NCBI GenBank assembly: GCA_937873665.1
Contig: CALMYW010000134.1
Coordinates: 1 to 19,581 of the forward strand
Direction: 5' to 3'
Origin: an uncultured Sphingorhabdus sp.
GTDB taxonomy: Bacteria; Pseudomonadota; Alphaproteobacteria; Sphingomonadales; Sphingomonadaceae
DNA: 19,581 nucleotides
In this document: piece by piece, positions 8,552 through 15,722 of the stretch
How the letters are laid out: every line of letters starts with the position of its first letter
Numbering within the stretch: position 1 is the stretch's first letter
The notes under the pieces: model-generated
The model's input: the letters and a program-made list of their open reading frames with translations, nothing else
Told to the model about the DNA's origin: nothing
Databases searched by the model: none
Program-made: the position numbers and the translations under genes

Positions 8552-8596
8552 GTGTGTAGTATCTCACAGCCCGATTACGGAACCCCCCTCTATAAT
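8552..8596 (+). promoter_or_regulatory. CRP/FNR-like operator plus perfect -10 (TATAAT) before the ACP operon
   Basis: GTGTGTAGTATCTCACAG at 8552-8569 matches the site at 5534-5551 at 15 of 18 positions and has TGTGN-N6-NCACA spacing. A consensus TATAAT follows at 8591-8596, beginning 31 bases past the palindrome centre, which puts the centre near -42.5. No -35 hexamer is visible, as expected of a class II activator-dependent promoter. The region is divergent: the ligase-decarboxylase pair leaves on the other strand. One site could serve both directions, but no convincing -10 was found for the minus-strand side. Confidence 0.6.
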
Positions 8597-8630
8597 GGCG
8601 ACTCCCGACTCAACGTCTTTGGAGTTAGCC

Positions 8631-8882
8631 TTGGAAATCAAGCAAGAAGTTTTGGCCATTCTGGACGAGATCCTCAGCCTCGGCGGGCGCCGCGCCGGTT
8701 TTACCGACAGGACGCCGCTTCTGGGTGCCATTCCGGAACTCGACTCGATGGCCGTCGTCGCGGTGATCACGAACCTGGAAGAGCGTCTTGGATTCTCCAT
8801 AGACGACGATGAAATCGACGGGGCGACGTTTGCCACGGTTGGCTCGCTGGTCGACTTCGTCGAGCGGAAGGTTGCTGCCTGA
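8631..8882 (+). CDS. Acyl carrier protein, exosortase A system-associated
   Basis: 83 residues from TTG 8631. The phosphopantetheine serine is in PELDSMAVV (Ser39 in this numbering). The acidic four-helix ACP pattern follows, with LEERLGFSIDDDEIDGATF and TVGSLVDFV as helices II-III. It should carry the acyl group made by the neighbouring ligase. The upstream ATG at 8595 would add 12 residues but lies inside the TATAAT promoter element and would probably not be transcribed. TTG 8631 has GGAG 7 nt upstream and gives the N-terminus MEIKQEVLAIL, which fits the family. It is the first gene of a tight plus-strand operon: 5 bp to hydrolase 2, and overlaps thereafter. It is a specialised carrier rather than the housekeeping fatty-acid ACP, judging by context and divergence. 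Confidence 0.9.
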   Translation: MEIKQEVLAILDEILSLGGRRAGFTDRTPLLGAIPELDSMAVVAVITNLEERLGFSIDDDEIDGATFATVGSLVDFVERKVAA

Positions 8883-8887
8883 GTGCG

Positions 8888-9706
8888 ATGGCGGTGCAAG
8901 AGGTCTTCTTTCTCCCGGCTGCCGGCGGGCAGCGTTTCTGCATTTTTCATCCGCACCAGGGTTCTGTAGCGCGTGGTGCGGTGTTGTACGTCCATCCCTT
9001 CGCCGAAGAGATGAACAAGTCGCGACGCATGGCCGCCCTGTTTTCACGGGCGCTCAGCGAGGCCGGGTTCGGGGTCTTGCAAATCGACTTGCTGGGCTGC
9101 GGCGACAGTAGCGGGGAATTTGGCGATGCGAGTTGGGAGGACTGGCGGGCGGATGTCGCCGCCGGCGTCGCCTGGCTTCAGGAACGTCTTCCACTGCCGT
9201 TGACGCTCTGGGGACTGCGCGCCGGATCCCTGCTGGCGGCGTCTGTTGCGGTCGACCTCGAAAAAAGGCCGAATTTCGTTTTCTGGCAGCCGGTGATTTC
9301 CGGCAAACAGCACTGGCAGCAGTTCATGCGCTTGAAGGCGGCCGCAGCGCTTGGGTCTGGGAACGGGAAGGATGTCCTCGACGGCCTGCGGCAGCAACTG
9401 GGCGCAGGAGACAATGTGGAAATCGCCGGCTATTCGATCAGTCCGCGGATGGCGGAAGGGCTGGCCGCTGCCGAATTGCTCTCCGGTGCCGGACAGGGAG
9501 GGCGCGTGGCGTGGCTCGAGATGTCAGCGCGTCCGTCGGGGGAAATTTCCCCGATTTCCCTGCAGCGGATCGAGGCATGGCGTGCGGCGGGTTGGCAGGT
9601 TGACGCCAGGGCAGTCAATGGGCCGGCGTTCTGGCAGACCAGCGAAATTGAAGAGGCGCCGGCACTGATCGAGGCGACGCTGGGCGTCATGAGAGCCTGG
9701 CAATGA
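8888..9706 (+). CDS. Alpha/beta hydrolase 2, exosortase A system-associated
   Basis: 272 residues of alpha/beta-hydrolase fold. It has an oxyanion-type HPFAEEMNKSRR stretch near 36-47 and a strand-loop QIDLLGCGDSSGEF at 65-78. The nucleophile elbow expected as G-x-S-x-G reads GLRAG (109-113), so the usual serine is replaced by arginine. It resembles the TIGR03101-type family. The enzyme may not be a classical esterase; it may have lost catalysis or may act as a partner of hydrolase 1. It is 5 bp after the ACP and its stop overlaps the next ATG (ATGA at 9703-9706), so all are one transcript. Thioesterase or acyltransfer on ACP-bound substrate is the natural guess from context. No signal peptide is visible, so it is cytoplasmic. 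Confidence 0.88.
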   Translation: MAVQEVFFLPAAGGQRFCIFHPHQGSVARGAVLYVHPFAEEMNKSRRMAALFSRALSEAGFGVLQIDLLGCGDSSGEFGDASWEDWRADVAAGVAWLQERLPLPLTLWGLRAGSLLAASVAVDLEKRPNFVFWQPVISGKQHWQQFMRLKAAAALGSGNGKDVLDGLRQQLGAGDNVEIAGYSISPRMAEGLAAAELLSGAGQGGRVAWLEMSARPSGEISPISLQRIEAWRAAGWQVDARAVNGPAFWQTSEIEEAPALIEATLGVMRAWQ

Positions 9707-10599
9707 AGACCGGCGAACAGGCTTTTCTGTTTTCATGCGCGGGAGAGGCGTTGCTTGGCATCGCTTGTATACCGGAGATGGCGGCATCGACCGGCATCGT
9801 CGTCGCCGTCGGCGGGCCACAATATCGCGTGGGCAGCCACCGCCAGTTCCTGCTGCTGTCCCGCAGCCTGGCGCGGGCAGGGTTTCCGGTGCTGCGGTTC
9901 GATTTTCGCGGAATGGGCGATAGCAGTGGCGCGATGCGCGACTTCGAGGCCGTCGAGGATGACATCGGCGCGGCGATCGATGCCTTCGTGGCTCGCTACC
10001 CCGGGATCGAGCGGATCGTGCTTTGGGGTCTGTGCGATGCCGCGTCGGCCAGCCTGTTGTATTGGGAAGCCAGGCGGGATCCGAGGGTTTATGGGATGTG
10101 CCTGCTCAATCCCTGGGTGCGCTCCGAAGCTTCGCTGGCCAGGACGCATGTCCGGCATTACTACGGTCAACGCCTTCTGCAGAGCGAATTCTGGACAAAA
10201 CTGCTGTCCGGGAAGGCTGACATCTTCGGCGCCGCAGCGGGGTTGTTCGCGAACCTGCGGCTGACACGCAAGGGCGCCAGAGCGGAGTCCAGAAGTTTTC
10301 AGGGGCGCATGGCCAGTGCGCTCGGGGCGTTCGCTGGGCCGGTCCTGCTGGTCTTGAGCGGGAACGACTATACGGCGAAGGAGTTCCTGCAATATGCCGG
10401 CGACGATCCGGCATGGGAAGGCTTGCTCGCCAGGCCGCAGATTGCCACCCTGTCATTGCCGGAGGCCGACCACACTTTCTCCTCAGCCAACTGGCGCGAC
10501 CGGGTCGCCCAAGGCACGGTGGACTGGTTGAACCGATCCGGATTGGAGCCAGGGGCTGTACCGTCGTCCGCCGGATTCTCCGGGAATGCGATCCGATGA
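9703..10599 (+). CDS. Alpha/beta hydrolase 1, exosortase A system-associated
   Basis: 298 residues of alpha/beta-hydrolase fold. GGPQYRVGSHRQF lies near 37-49, and a strand-turn FDFRGMGDSSG is at 66-76. The elbow reads GLCDA (109-113), placing Cys111 where Ser is usual. Plausible partners are Asp222 (SGNDYTAKEF) and His257 (EADHTFSS), which would make a Cys-Asp-His triad. It fits the TIGR03100-type family. Cysteine nucleophiles in this fold suit thioester chemistry, so acyl transfer from ACP or CoA is plausible but unproven. It begins inside the hydrolase 2 stop (ATGA) and ends inside the next gene's start (ATGA at 10596-10599). The tail after about residue 277 (Gly-, Ser- and Pro-rich) looks disordered. 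Confidence 0.9.
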   Translation: MKTGEQAFLFSCAGEALLGIACIPEMAASTGIVVAVGGPQYRVGSHRQFLLLSRSLARAGFPVLRFDFRGMGDSSGAMRDFEAVEDDIGAAIDAFVARYPGIERIVLWGLCDAASASLLYWEARRDPRVYGMCLLNPWVRSEASLARTHVRHYYGQRLLQSEFWTKLLSGKADIFGAAAGLFANLRLTRKGARAESRSFQGRMASALGAFAGPVLLVLSGNDYTAKEFLQYAGDDPAWEGLLARPQIATLSLPEADHTFSSANWRDRVAQGTVDWLNRSGLEPGAVPSSAGFSGNAIR

Positions 10600-11690
10600 C
10601 TTCCAGCACGTCGAACCTGCGGGTGGAAACCTACCGCGAAATCGGAGCCTTGCCGGAAGCGGTGTTGGCCGCGCTCGACTGCGCCGAGGCCAGCGATATC
10701 GAGCAGGGTTGGCCATGGCTGGACAATCTGGTCCGTACCGTCTTTGCCGCGGATCCGGGTGTGGCCGTACACGTGCTGTACGGTGGCGACGAAGTACTCG
10801 CGGTACTGCCCATACGCCATGCCGACGACGGCCAGATCTGGTCGCTAGGCAATTTTTACACGTCGCTTTACCAGCCATATTTCGCTGCCGGGTTGAGTGT
10901 CGAATCGCTTGCCCGCCTGCTGGGCCGGATTCGCCAGGTTCATGGCACGATTTCCGCGATGCGCTTCGCGCCCATGGATGTCGATGGGCGGTGTTATCAA
11001 CTTCTCCTTGCAGCCTCGCGCCAGGCAGGATTGATCGCCTTTCCCTATTTTTGTTTCGGCAACTGGCATCAGCCGGTCGATGCAGACTGGTCATCCTATT
11101 TCTCCGCAAGGTCCAGTCAGCTAAAAAATTCGGTCAAGCGGAAGTCACGCGATTTCCAGCAGGCGGGGGGTGTCCTGGAGATTATTTCCGATCAATCGCG
11201 CGTCGAGTTCGGCATCAGTGCGTACGAATCCGTCTATGCGGCAAGTTGGAAAGTGCCTGAGCCATACCCTGAATTCGTGCCCTCCCTGATCCGGATGCTG
11301 GTTGCCAAGAGTTGCTTGCGTCTTGGGGTCGCGACCCTGGGCGGGCGGCCGATCGCCGCCCAGATCTGGATCGTCGCCCATGGCCGTGCCAGCATTTTCA
11401 AGCTGGCCTATCATGAGGAATTCAAACGCTATTCTGCTGGAACGCTGCTTACCGCGGCGCTGATGGCCCAAGTAATCGACACCGACGGTGTGAAGGAGAT
11501 CGACTACCTGATTGGTGACGATCCATACAAGGCTTCCTGGATGACCAGGCGACGGGAGCGATGGGGGATCATTGCGTACAATCCAGGATCGATTCACGGG
11601 GCAATCGGGGCTGCGCGGGAGTACTTGGGTCGCCGGATCAAACCGGCGGTCATCCTTCTTCGCAACAAACTGGCGCACCACCTAAGTTAG
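10596..11690 (+). CDS. GNAT/FemAB-like N-acyltransferase (CelD/BcsL type)
   Basis: 364 residues from ATG 10596, which overlaps the hydrolase 1 stop as ATGA. An upstream in-frame start at 10413 would overlap hydrolase 1 by nearly 190 bp and is rejected. The layout is that of the double-GNAT Acetyltransf_6/FemAB-related family: a first half with aromatic-rich SLGNFYTSLYQPYF (near 82-95), then SVKRKSRDFQQAGG (near 179-192) and a C-terminal GNAT core with IFKLAYHEEFKRYSAGTLLTAALM, DYLIGDDPYKASWM and RRRERWG. This last pattern (G-D-x-x-Y-K) is common in EPS-cluster members. Relatives transfer acyl or amino-acyl groups from CoA, ACP or tRNA to amino sugars or peptides. As the last gene of the ACP operon it is the best candidate for the step that places the product on the polysaccharide. 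Confidence 0.85.
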   Translation: MTSSTSNLRVETYREIGALPEAVLAALDCAEASDIEQGWPWLDNLVRTVFAADPGVAVHVLYGGDEVLAVLPIRHADDGQIWSLGNFYTSLYQPYFAAGLSVESLARLLGRIRQVHGTISAMRFAPMDVDGRCYQLLLAASRQAGLIAFPYFCFGNWHQPVDADWSSYFSARSSQLKNSVKRKSRDFQQAGGVLEIISDQSRVEFGISAYESVYAASWKVPEPYPEFVPSLIRMLVAKSCLRLGVATLGGRPIAAQIWIVAHGRASIFKLAYHEEFKRYSAGTLLTAALMAQVIDTDGVKEIDYLIGDDPYKASWMTRRRERWGIIAYNPGSIHGAIGAAREYLGRRIKPAVILLRNKLAHHLS

Positions 11691-11715
11691 GGTTATCTGT
11701 TACCCCCATGATGCC

Positions 11716-12951
11716 ATGAAACGTTTATTGATGATCGCCTACCATTTCCCACCTCTGGCGGGAAGCAGCGGTATTCAGCGTACTCTGAGGTTTGTTCAGC
11801 ACTTGCCAAAATTCGGTTGGGAACCGCTGGTTCTGTCAGCCGACCCACGTGCCTATGAGCGAACAAGTGACGATCTCGTGGCCGAAATACCGGACAGCGT
11901 TGTGGTCCGGAGAGCCTTTGCGCTCGATACGGCACGCCATCTTTCTGTTGCCGGTCATTACATTGCGGCCATGGCGCGGCCAGATCGCTGGGTGAGTTGG
12001 AAACTTGCTGCGGTGAGAGAGGGCATGCGGATGATCCATGAGTTCAAGCCGCAGGCTATTTGGTCTACCTACCCGATTGCCACCGCACACGTTATCGGCG
12101 CTGAACTTCAGAGGCGGAGTGGGTTACCGTGGATCGCAGATTTTCGTGATCCAATGGCCCAAGAGGGCTATCCGGCCGACTTGATGCTGCACAGGCGGTT
12201 TCAGGAGGTCGAGGCGCATGCGGTCCGTCATGCAGTCCTCAGTTTTTTCACAACACCAGGAGCGGCACGCATCTACCGCGAACGTTATCCCGATATGGCC
12301 GAACGCATCCAGGTTCTGGAAAACGGCTATGACGAAGAAAGTTTTGCGAATGCTGAGCAACCAGTCTTGGAGCGCGAACCGCTGAATCCGGGAGCGGTTA
12401 CCTTGGTCCATAGCGGTATCGTTTACCCTTCAGAGCGCGATCCGACTGCACTTCTTGTGGCGATACAGCAGCTGGAGGCACGTGGCCATATCCAAGCGGG
12501 TCAGTTCAAGATCCGATTTCGGGCGGCAATCCATGATACGCTGCTGAATGCGTTGGCAAAATCTCACGGTGTCGAAGCTTTCATCGAGACTTGCCCACCA
12601 ATCCCTTATCGCGAGGCTCTGGCGGAAATGTTGCGCGCCGATGGCTTGCTGGTGATGCAGGCATCGAATTGCAACGAGCAGATTCCGGCCAAGATATATG
12701 AGTATCTCAGGGCACGCCGGCCAATCGTGGGGTTGAGTGATCCACAGGGAGACACGGCGGGGCTTCTATATTCGGCAGGAATCGACAAGGTCGCGCGACT
12801 CGACTCACCCGATGCCATAAGCGAACTGATTCTTGAAGTATTGTCAGATGAAACGGGAAGGTTGAAACCGGATGATGCGTTCGTTGAGTCGGCTTCAAGA
12901 TATGGGCGAACCCAACTTCTTGCCGGACACCTGAATAGTATTCACAGCTGA
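11716..12951 (+). CDS. GT4-like glycosyltransferase
   Basis: 411 residues. The N-terminus MKRLLMIAYHFPPLAGSSGI is the typical GT-B opening with a glycine-rich loop. The acceptor domain (about 1-190) includes WIADFRDPMAQEGYP, a pattern common in the Glyco_trans_4_4 group. The C-terminal domain carries VLENGYDEESF (near 196-206), LVHSGIVYPSERDP, PPIPYREALAEML and a donor-side IPAKIYEYLRARRPIVGLSD with the conserved acidic/aromatic pattern (K-x-Y-E-Y). It should add a sugar to the lipid-linked repeat unit at the cytoplasmic face. Donor and linkage are unknown. It starts 25 bp after the acyltransferase with no clear Shine-Dalgarno, so translation may depend on the upstream gene. It probably belongs to the same transcript. 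Confidence 0.9.
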   Translation: MKRLLMIAYHFPPLAGSSGIQRTLRFVQHLPKFGWEPLVLSADPRAYERTSDDLVAEIPDSVVVRRAFALDTARHLSVAGHYIAAMARPDRWVSWKLAAVREGMRMIHEFKPQAIWSTYPIATAHVIGAELQRRSGLPWIADFRDPMAQEGYPADLMLHRRFQEVEAHAVRHAVLSFFTTPGAARIYRERYPDMAERIQVLENGYDEESFANAEQPVLEREPLNPGAVTLVHSGIVYPSERDPTALLVAIQQLEARGHIQAGQFKIRFRAAIHDTLLNALAKSHGVEAFIETCPPIPYREALAEMLRADGLLVMQASNCNEQIPAKIYEYLRARRPIVGLSDPQGDTAGLLYSAGIDKVARLDSPDAISELILEVLSDETGRLKPDDAFVESASRYGRTQLLAGHLNSIHS

Positions 12952-13050
12952 GTTGTTGAATGTTTATTTGACCACGACAGGTACCCAATCATTTTTCTGC
13001 GAAAAAATGTGCATTGGGAATGGATTTTTCAGACGAATACGGGTGCAGGA

Positions 13051-13743
13051 ATGAACAAGAAATCCGTGAGGATCCTTAACTTTCTTCTTCTAGGGCTTAG
13101 TTTTCTGATATCTTCTCAGGGAAGAACCGAGGCTTATGATTACATTTGCGGTGATCTACAGAATGCGTATGGCCCATTCGATTACCGATCCGATAAAGAC
13201 AGCTTAGGTATTGTTGAGAGATTTCACCTAACGCCTAACGTAATCAATCTTGTGAGTGCACAATCCGCTGGGGCAGTTGGTGGCGACCTGGATTACACTC
13301 TTCGTGCCTTTCCAAATCATCATGTTGCCTTGATGGCTATGGCCAGACTTGGAGATAAGGAAAAGTTGGCCAAGCCGCGAGGTGCAAGTTTCAGTGTGGA
13401 ATGTTATTTCAAACGCGCCTTGAGATTTCGGAACGATGATGCGGTCGTCAAGACGATTTACGCTTCTTATCTTGCAAAAAATGGCAAGAGTGCCGAAGCA
13501 TTAGGTCAGTTGAATGCGGCTGCACGACTAGGTGAAGATAATGCCAACATTATTTACAATACAGGTTTGATCTATTTTGACCTTAAGGACTATGAAAAAT
13601 CGCTGTCCTATGCGCACCAAGCGTATCGCATGGGTTTCCCGTTGCCTGGTTTGCGGGATAAATTAAAAAGGGCGGGTAAGTGGAGAGACCCTGTCGTGCA
13701 GAATGATGGTGTTTCAGGTGTTATCAGTCCGACTGTCAAATAG
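13051..13743 (+). CDS. Secreted TPR-like protein of EPS/exosortase loci, function unknown
   Basis: 230 residues from ATG 13051. The ATG at 13009 in the same frame would add 14 residues, but 13051 has GCAGG just upstream and gives a clean signal peptide: MNKK, then a hydrophobic run to about residue 22, and likely cleavage after RTEA. The mature part starts YDYICGDLQNAYGPFDYRS, followed by HLTPNVINLV and GGDLDYTLRAFPNHHVAL, a motif set I recall from small periplasmic proteins of exosortase EPS clusters. Two to three TPR-like helix pairs follow (about 125-205, including AEALGQLNAAARLG and YEKSLSYAHQAYRMG). No catalytic motif is seen. Its base composition is clearly lower in G+C than the upstream operon: a hand count gives about 42% over 13081-13260 against about 63% over 9001-9060. 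That suggests separate acquisition. A periplasmic scaffold role is a guess. Confidence 0.8.
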   Translation: MNKKSVRILNFLLLGLSFLISSQGRTEAYDYICGDLQNAYGPFDYRSDKDSLGIVERFHLTPNVINLVSAQSAGAVGGDLDYTLRAFPNHHVALMAMARLGDKEKLAKPRGASFSVECYFKRALRFRNDDAVVKTIYASYLAKNGKSAEALGQLNAAARLGEDNANIIYNTGLIYFDLKDYEKSLSYAHQAYRMGFPLPGLRDKLKRAGKWRDPVVQNDGVSGVISPTVK

Positions 13744-13844
13744 CGGATTTCATAGGCAGTGGTACACAATCAACATCGACTTGTGCAACAAATAGCTCAG
13801 GTTCGCGAATTTTTTGCATGAATTTCCTCTCTCCCCATCGTGAT

Positions 13845-14253
13845 TCACCCCGCGGGGGCAATTTGCCCAGCGCAGGCGGAGTTCGGCAGGCCGAGGTAGA
13901 TGAACGGGTTGAGGATGGCTACCCGGACGTGGCTCTCAGCGACCTACCGGTCAAACGCCCGCGAGAAGAGTCGATCCCCGAGTTGCTTGGCCCGATACTT
14001 CGTGTTTTCGGCCATGCTTCGCCGGTGGTAACCGGAATCCTCCCTCCTTCCAGTCTGCCAGTCCCATGGCCTCGATCCCGGCCAAGATGACATGCTGTGG
14101 ATGGTCGTTCCCCCAAGGCACCGCATCCTTCCGTGGTGGAATTGTCGCCCTGGTGTCCCGCCCGGGGATTGCCGCATGGGCGCCAGTGGTGTCGCAGGCG
14201 CCCATCGGCCGAGACTTGGGAGACCTTGCCGTCGCCGCCATCAGGCTATCTTT
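13845..14253 (-). pseudogene. Decayed C-terminal part of an IS5-family transposase
   Basis: Translating the minus strand in pieces rebuilds the end of an IS5-type transposase. GGDGKVSQVSADG is followed, after a one-base insertion, by ACDTTGAHAAIPGRDTRAT and PPRKDAVPWGNDHP. After a second frameshift come SGYHRRSMAENTKYRAKQLG and LFSRAFDR, then an in-frame TAG where Gln is usual, and VAESHVRVAILNPFIYLGLP down to the TGA at 13845-13847. The Y-(2)-R-(3)-E region of the DDE domain is recognisable. The 5' half is missing and no terminal inverted repeats were found. This relic fills most of the 733-bp gap 13744-14476. The flanks (13744-13844 and 14254-14476) hold no gene I can support. Confidence 0.75.
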
Positions 14254-14476
14254 CCCAATTCAGAATCGTGCCCATTGGCAGGGTATGAAATCATATTGCG
14301 TCAACGTTGCTCAAGAGGGCGGGAAGATGGAAAGGGGCATCGGGTATATCAAGTGATGGTGAATTGCTGCATAACCAATGGTTTCTAAAATGCCAAATTT
14401 GAAAATGCTGGGTCGGGGCGGAGGCTGGCAAGGTCGCTCCGTTCAGGCATTTATCGTTGTGAATAGGGTGGGCTGA

Positions 14477-15694
14477 ATGCCCATGAAAACTAGAGTTTCA
14501 TTTTCCTCATTTTCAGGATTGGGCAGATTAATGATACACGGGAATCCACAATTCAGTTTATTCATTATCAGTTGTGTATGGACCATGGGCCTGTTTTTTT
14601 CGGGACCCGTTGATGCGGCTGAAGAAGGGCGGTTGATCCAGGTTGGGATCCATCGTGCGGTCAAGACCTTGGCAGAGGCGTCACGTGTTGCCAAAGATGG
14701 TGATATCGTCGAAGTCGATGCTGGCGATTATGTGCGTGACGTAGCGGTTTGGGCGCAGAATGATCTCACTTTGCGAGTAAAGAACGGGCGGGCCAGACTC
14801 ATTGCGCAAGGTGCATCTGCAGAGTCAAAGGGTATTTGGGTCGTGCGCGGAGGAAAGATTTCTGTCGAGGGATTCGACTTCATTGGGGCGACGGTTCCGG
14901 ACCACAATGGTGCTGGAATCAGATTTGAAAAAGGACATCTGAAGATTGATAACTGTCGATTCTTGGAAAACGAGAACGGCATCCTTACGGGGAGTAATGC
15001 CGAGTCCACGCTTGAAATTTATAACAGTGAATTTGGCAACAATGGATTTGGCGATGGTCAAAGCCACAATCTATATGTCGGGGCCATAGGAATGCTGAAG
15101 GTAACGGGCAGTTATTCTCACCATGCGAAGACGGGCCACTTATTGAAGAGCCGGGCGGGCAAGAACCTGATCTTCTATAATCGGCTGACCGACGAAACCG
15201 GCGGTACGGCCAGTTACGAACTCGAATTCCCCAGTGGCGGATTGGCCTATGTTGTGGGCAATGTGATTCAACAGAGTTCCACCACTGATAATTCGAATGT
15301 AATTTCCTTTGGGGCAGAAGGATATAGCTCCCGGGAAAACCGTCTCTACCTGGCCAATAATACGCTGGTCGACATGCGTCCTCAGGGGGGGCAGTACTTG
15401 CGGGTAAAGGCTGGGGCGGAAGTAGTAGCCATCAACAATCTGTTGGTAGGCAAGAGCAGGCTGGAGGCGGCGGGCGCTGGTGAGTATCGGAACAATTTCA
15501 ATGTTGATCTGGATGAATTTGCGCTGGCCGTTCGCGAGGACTTCCACCTCAAACCCGGTTCAAGACTGATTGGCAAAGCCGTTGCGGTCGATGCAGTTGA
15601 TGGAATCGCTCTCCGCCCAACGGCAGAGTATAAGCACCCTCGCTCGATTCGAGTGCTGAAGGACGGAACGCTCAGCCCGGGTGCAATGCAGTAG
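14477..15694 (+). CDS. Secreted right-handed parallel beta-helix protein
   Basis: 405 residues. A long signal-type N-terminus (Lys and Arg early, hydrophobic run about 27-43) ends near FSGPVDA/AEE. ATG 14531 (residue 19) is an alternative start closer to the hydrophobic core. The mature protein has repeated short strands with Asn and Gly turns typical of PbH1 repeats from about residue 75 to 345: GDIVEVDAGDY, DHNGAGIRFEKGHLKIDNCR, NGILTGSNAESTLEIYNSEF, SHNLYVG and RLYLANNTLVD. Relatives include pectate-lyase-like and AlgG-like lyases or epimerases acting on uronate polymers, as well as non-catalytic binders. I cannot name catalytic residues. It follows the IS5 relic and is 28 bp before the amide ligase (preferred start), so the two probably share a transcript. 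A periplasmic or extracellular role on the EPS is likely. Confidence 0.85.
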   Translation: MPMKTRVSFSSFSGLGRLMIHGNPQFSLFIISCVWTMGLFFSGPVDAAEEGRLIQVGIHRAVKTLAEASRVAKDGDIVEVDAGDYVRDVAVWAQNDLTLRVKNGRARLIAQGASAESKGIWVVRGGKISVEGFDFIGATVPDHNGAGIRFEKGHLKIDNCRFLENENGILTGSNAESTLEIYNSEFGNNGFGDGQSHNLYVGAIGMLKVTGSYSHHAKTGHLLKSRAGKNLIFYNRLTDETGGTASYELEFPSGGLAYVVGNVIQQSSTTDNSNVISFGAEGYSSRENRLYLANNTLVDMRPQGGQYLRVKAGAEVVAINNLLVGKSRLEAAGAGEYRNNFNVDLDEFALAVREDFHLKPGSRLIGKAVAVDAVDGIALRPTAEYKHPRSIRVLKDGTLSPGAMQ

Positions 15695-15709
15695 GCGATC
15701 GGCGTCGCC

Positions 15710-15716
15710 AGGAAGG
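15710..15716 (+). promoter_or_regulatory. Shine-Dalgarno that fixes the amide ligase start
   Basis: AGGAAGG sits 6 nt before GTG 15723. This supports that start over the ATG at 15681, which overlaps the previous gene by 14 bp and has no comparable site. The resulting N-terminus MLNISNAVVSGSPVF fits related EPS-locus proteins. Confidence 0.65.
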
Positions 15717-15722
15717 TTTTTC

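Noticed and set aside
10413..10595. Upstream extension of the acyltransferase by 61 codons
   Set aside because: It overlaps hydrolase 1 by nearly 190 bp and looks arginine-rich and non-homologous. ATGA coupling at 10596 is the better start.
13802..13817. TTCGCGAA followed by a T-run as a terminator after the TPR gene
   Set aside because: The palindrome has no loop and only 4-bp arms, so a functional hairpin is unlikely.
14370..14386. Possible sigma-54 promoter (TGGTTTCTAAAATGC, GG-N10-GC) upstream of the beta-helix gene
   Set aside because: Only the GG and TGC cores match. The remaining consensus positions fail, so it is too weak to call.
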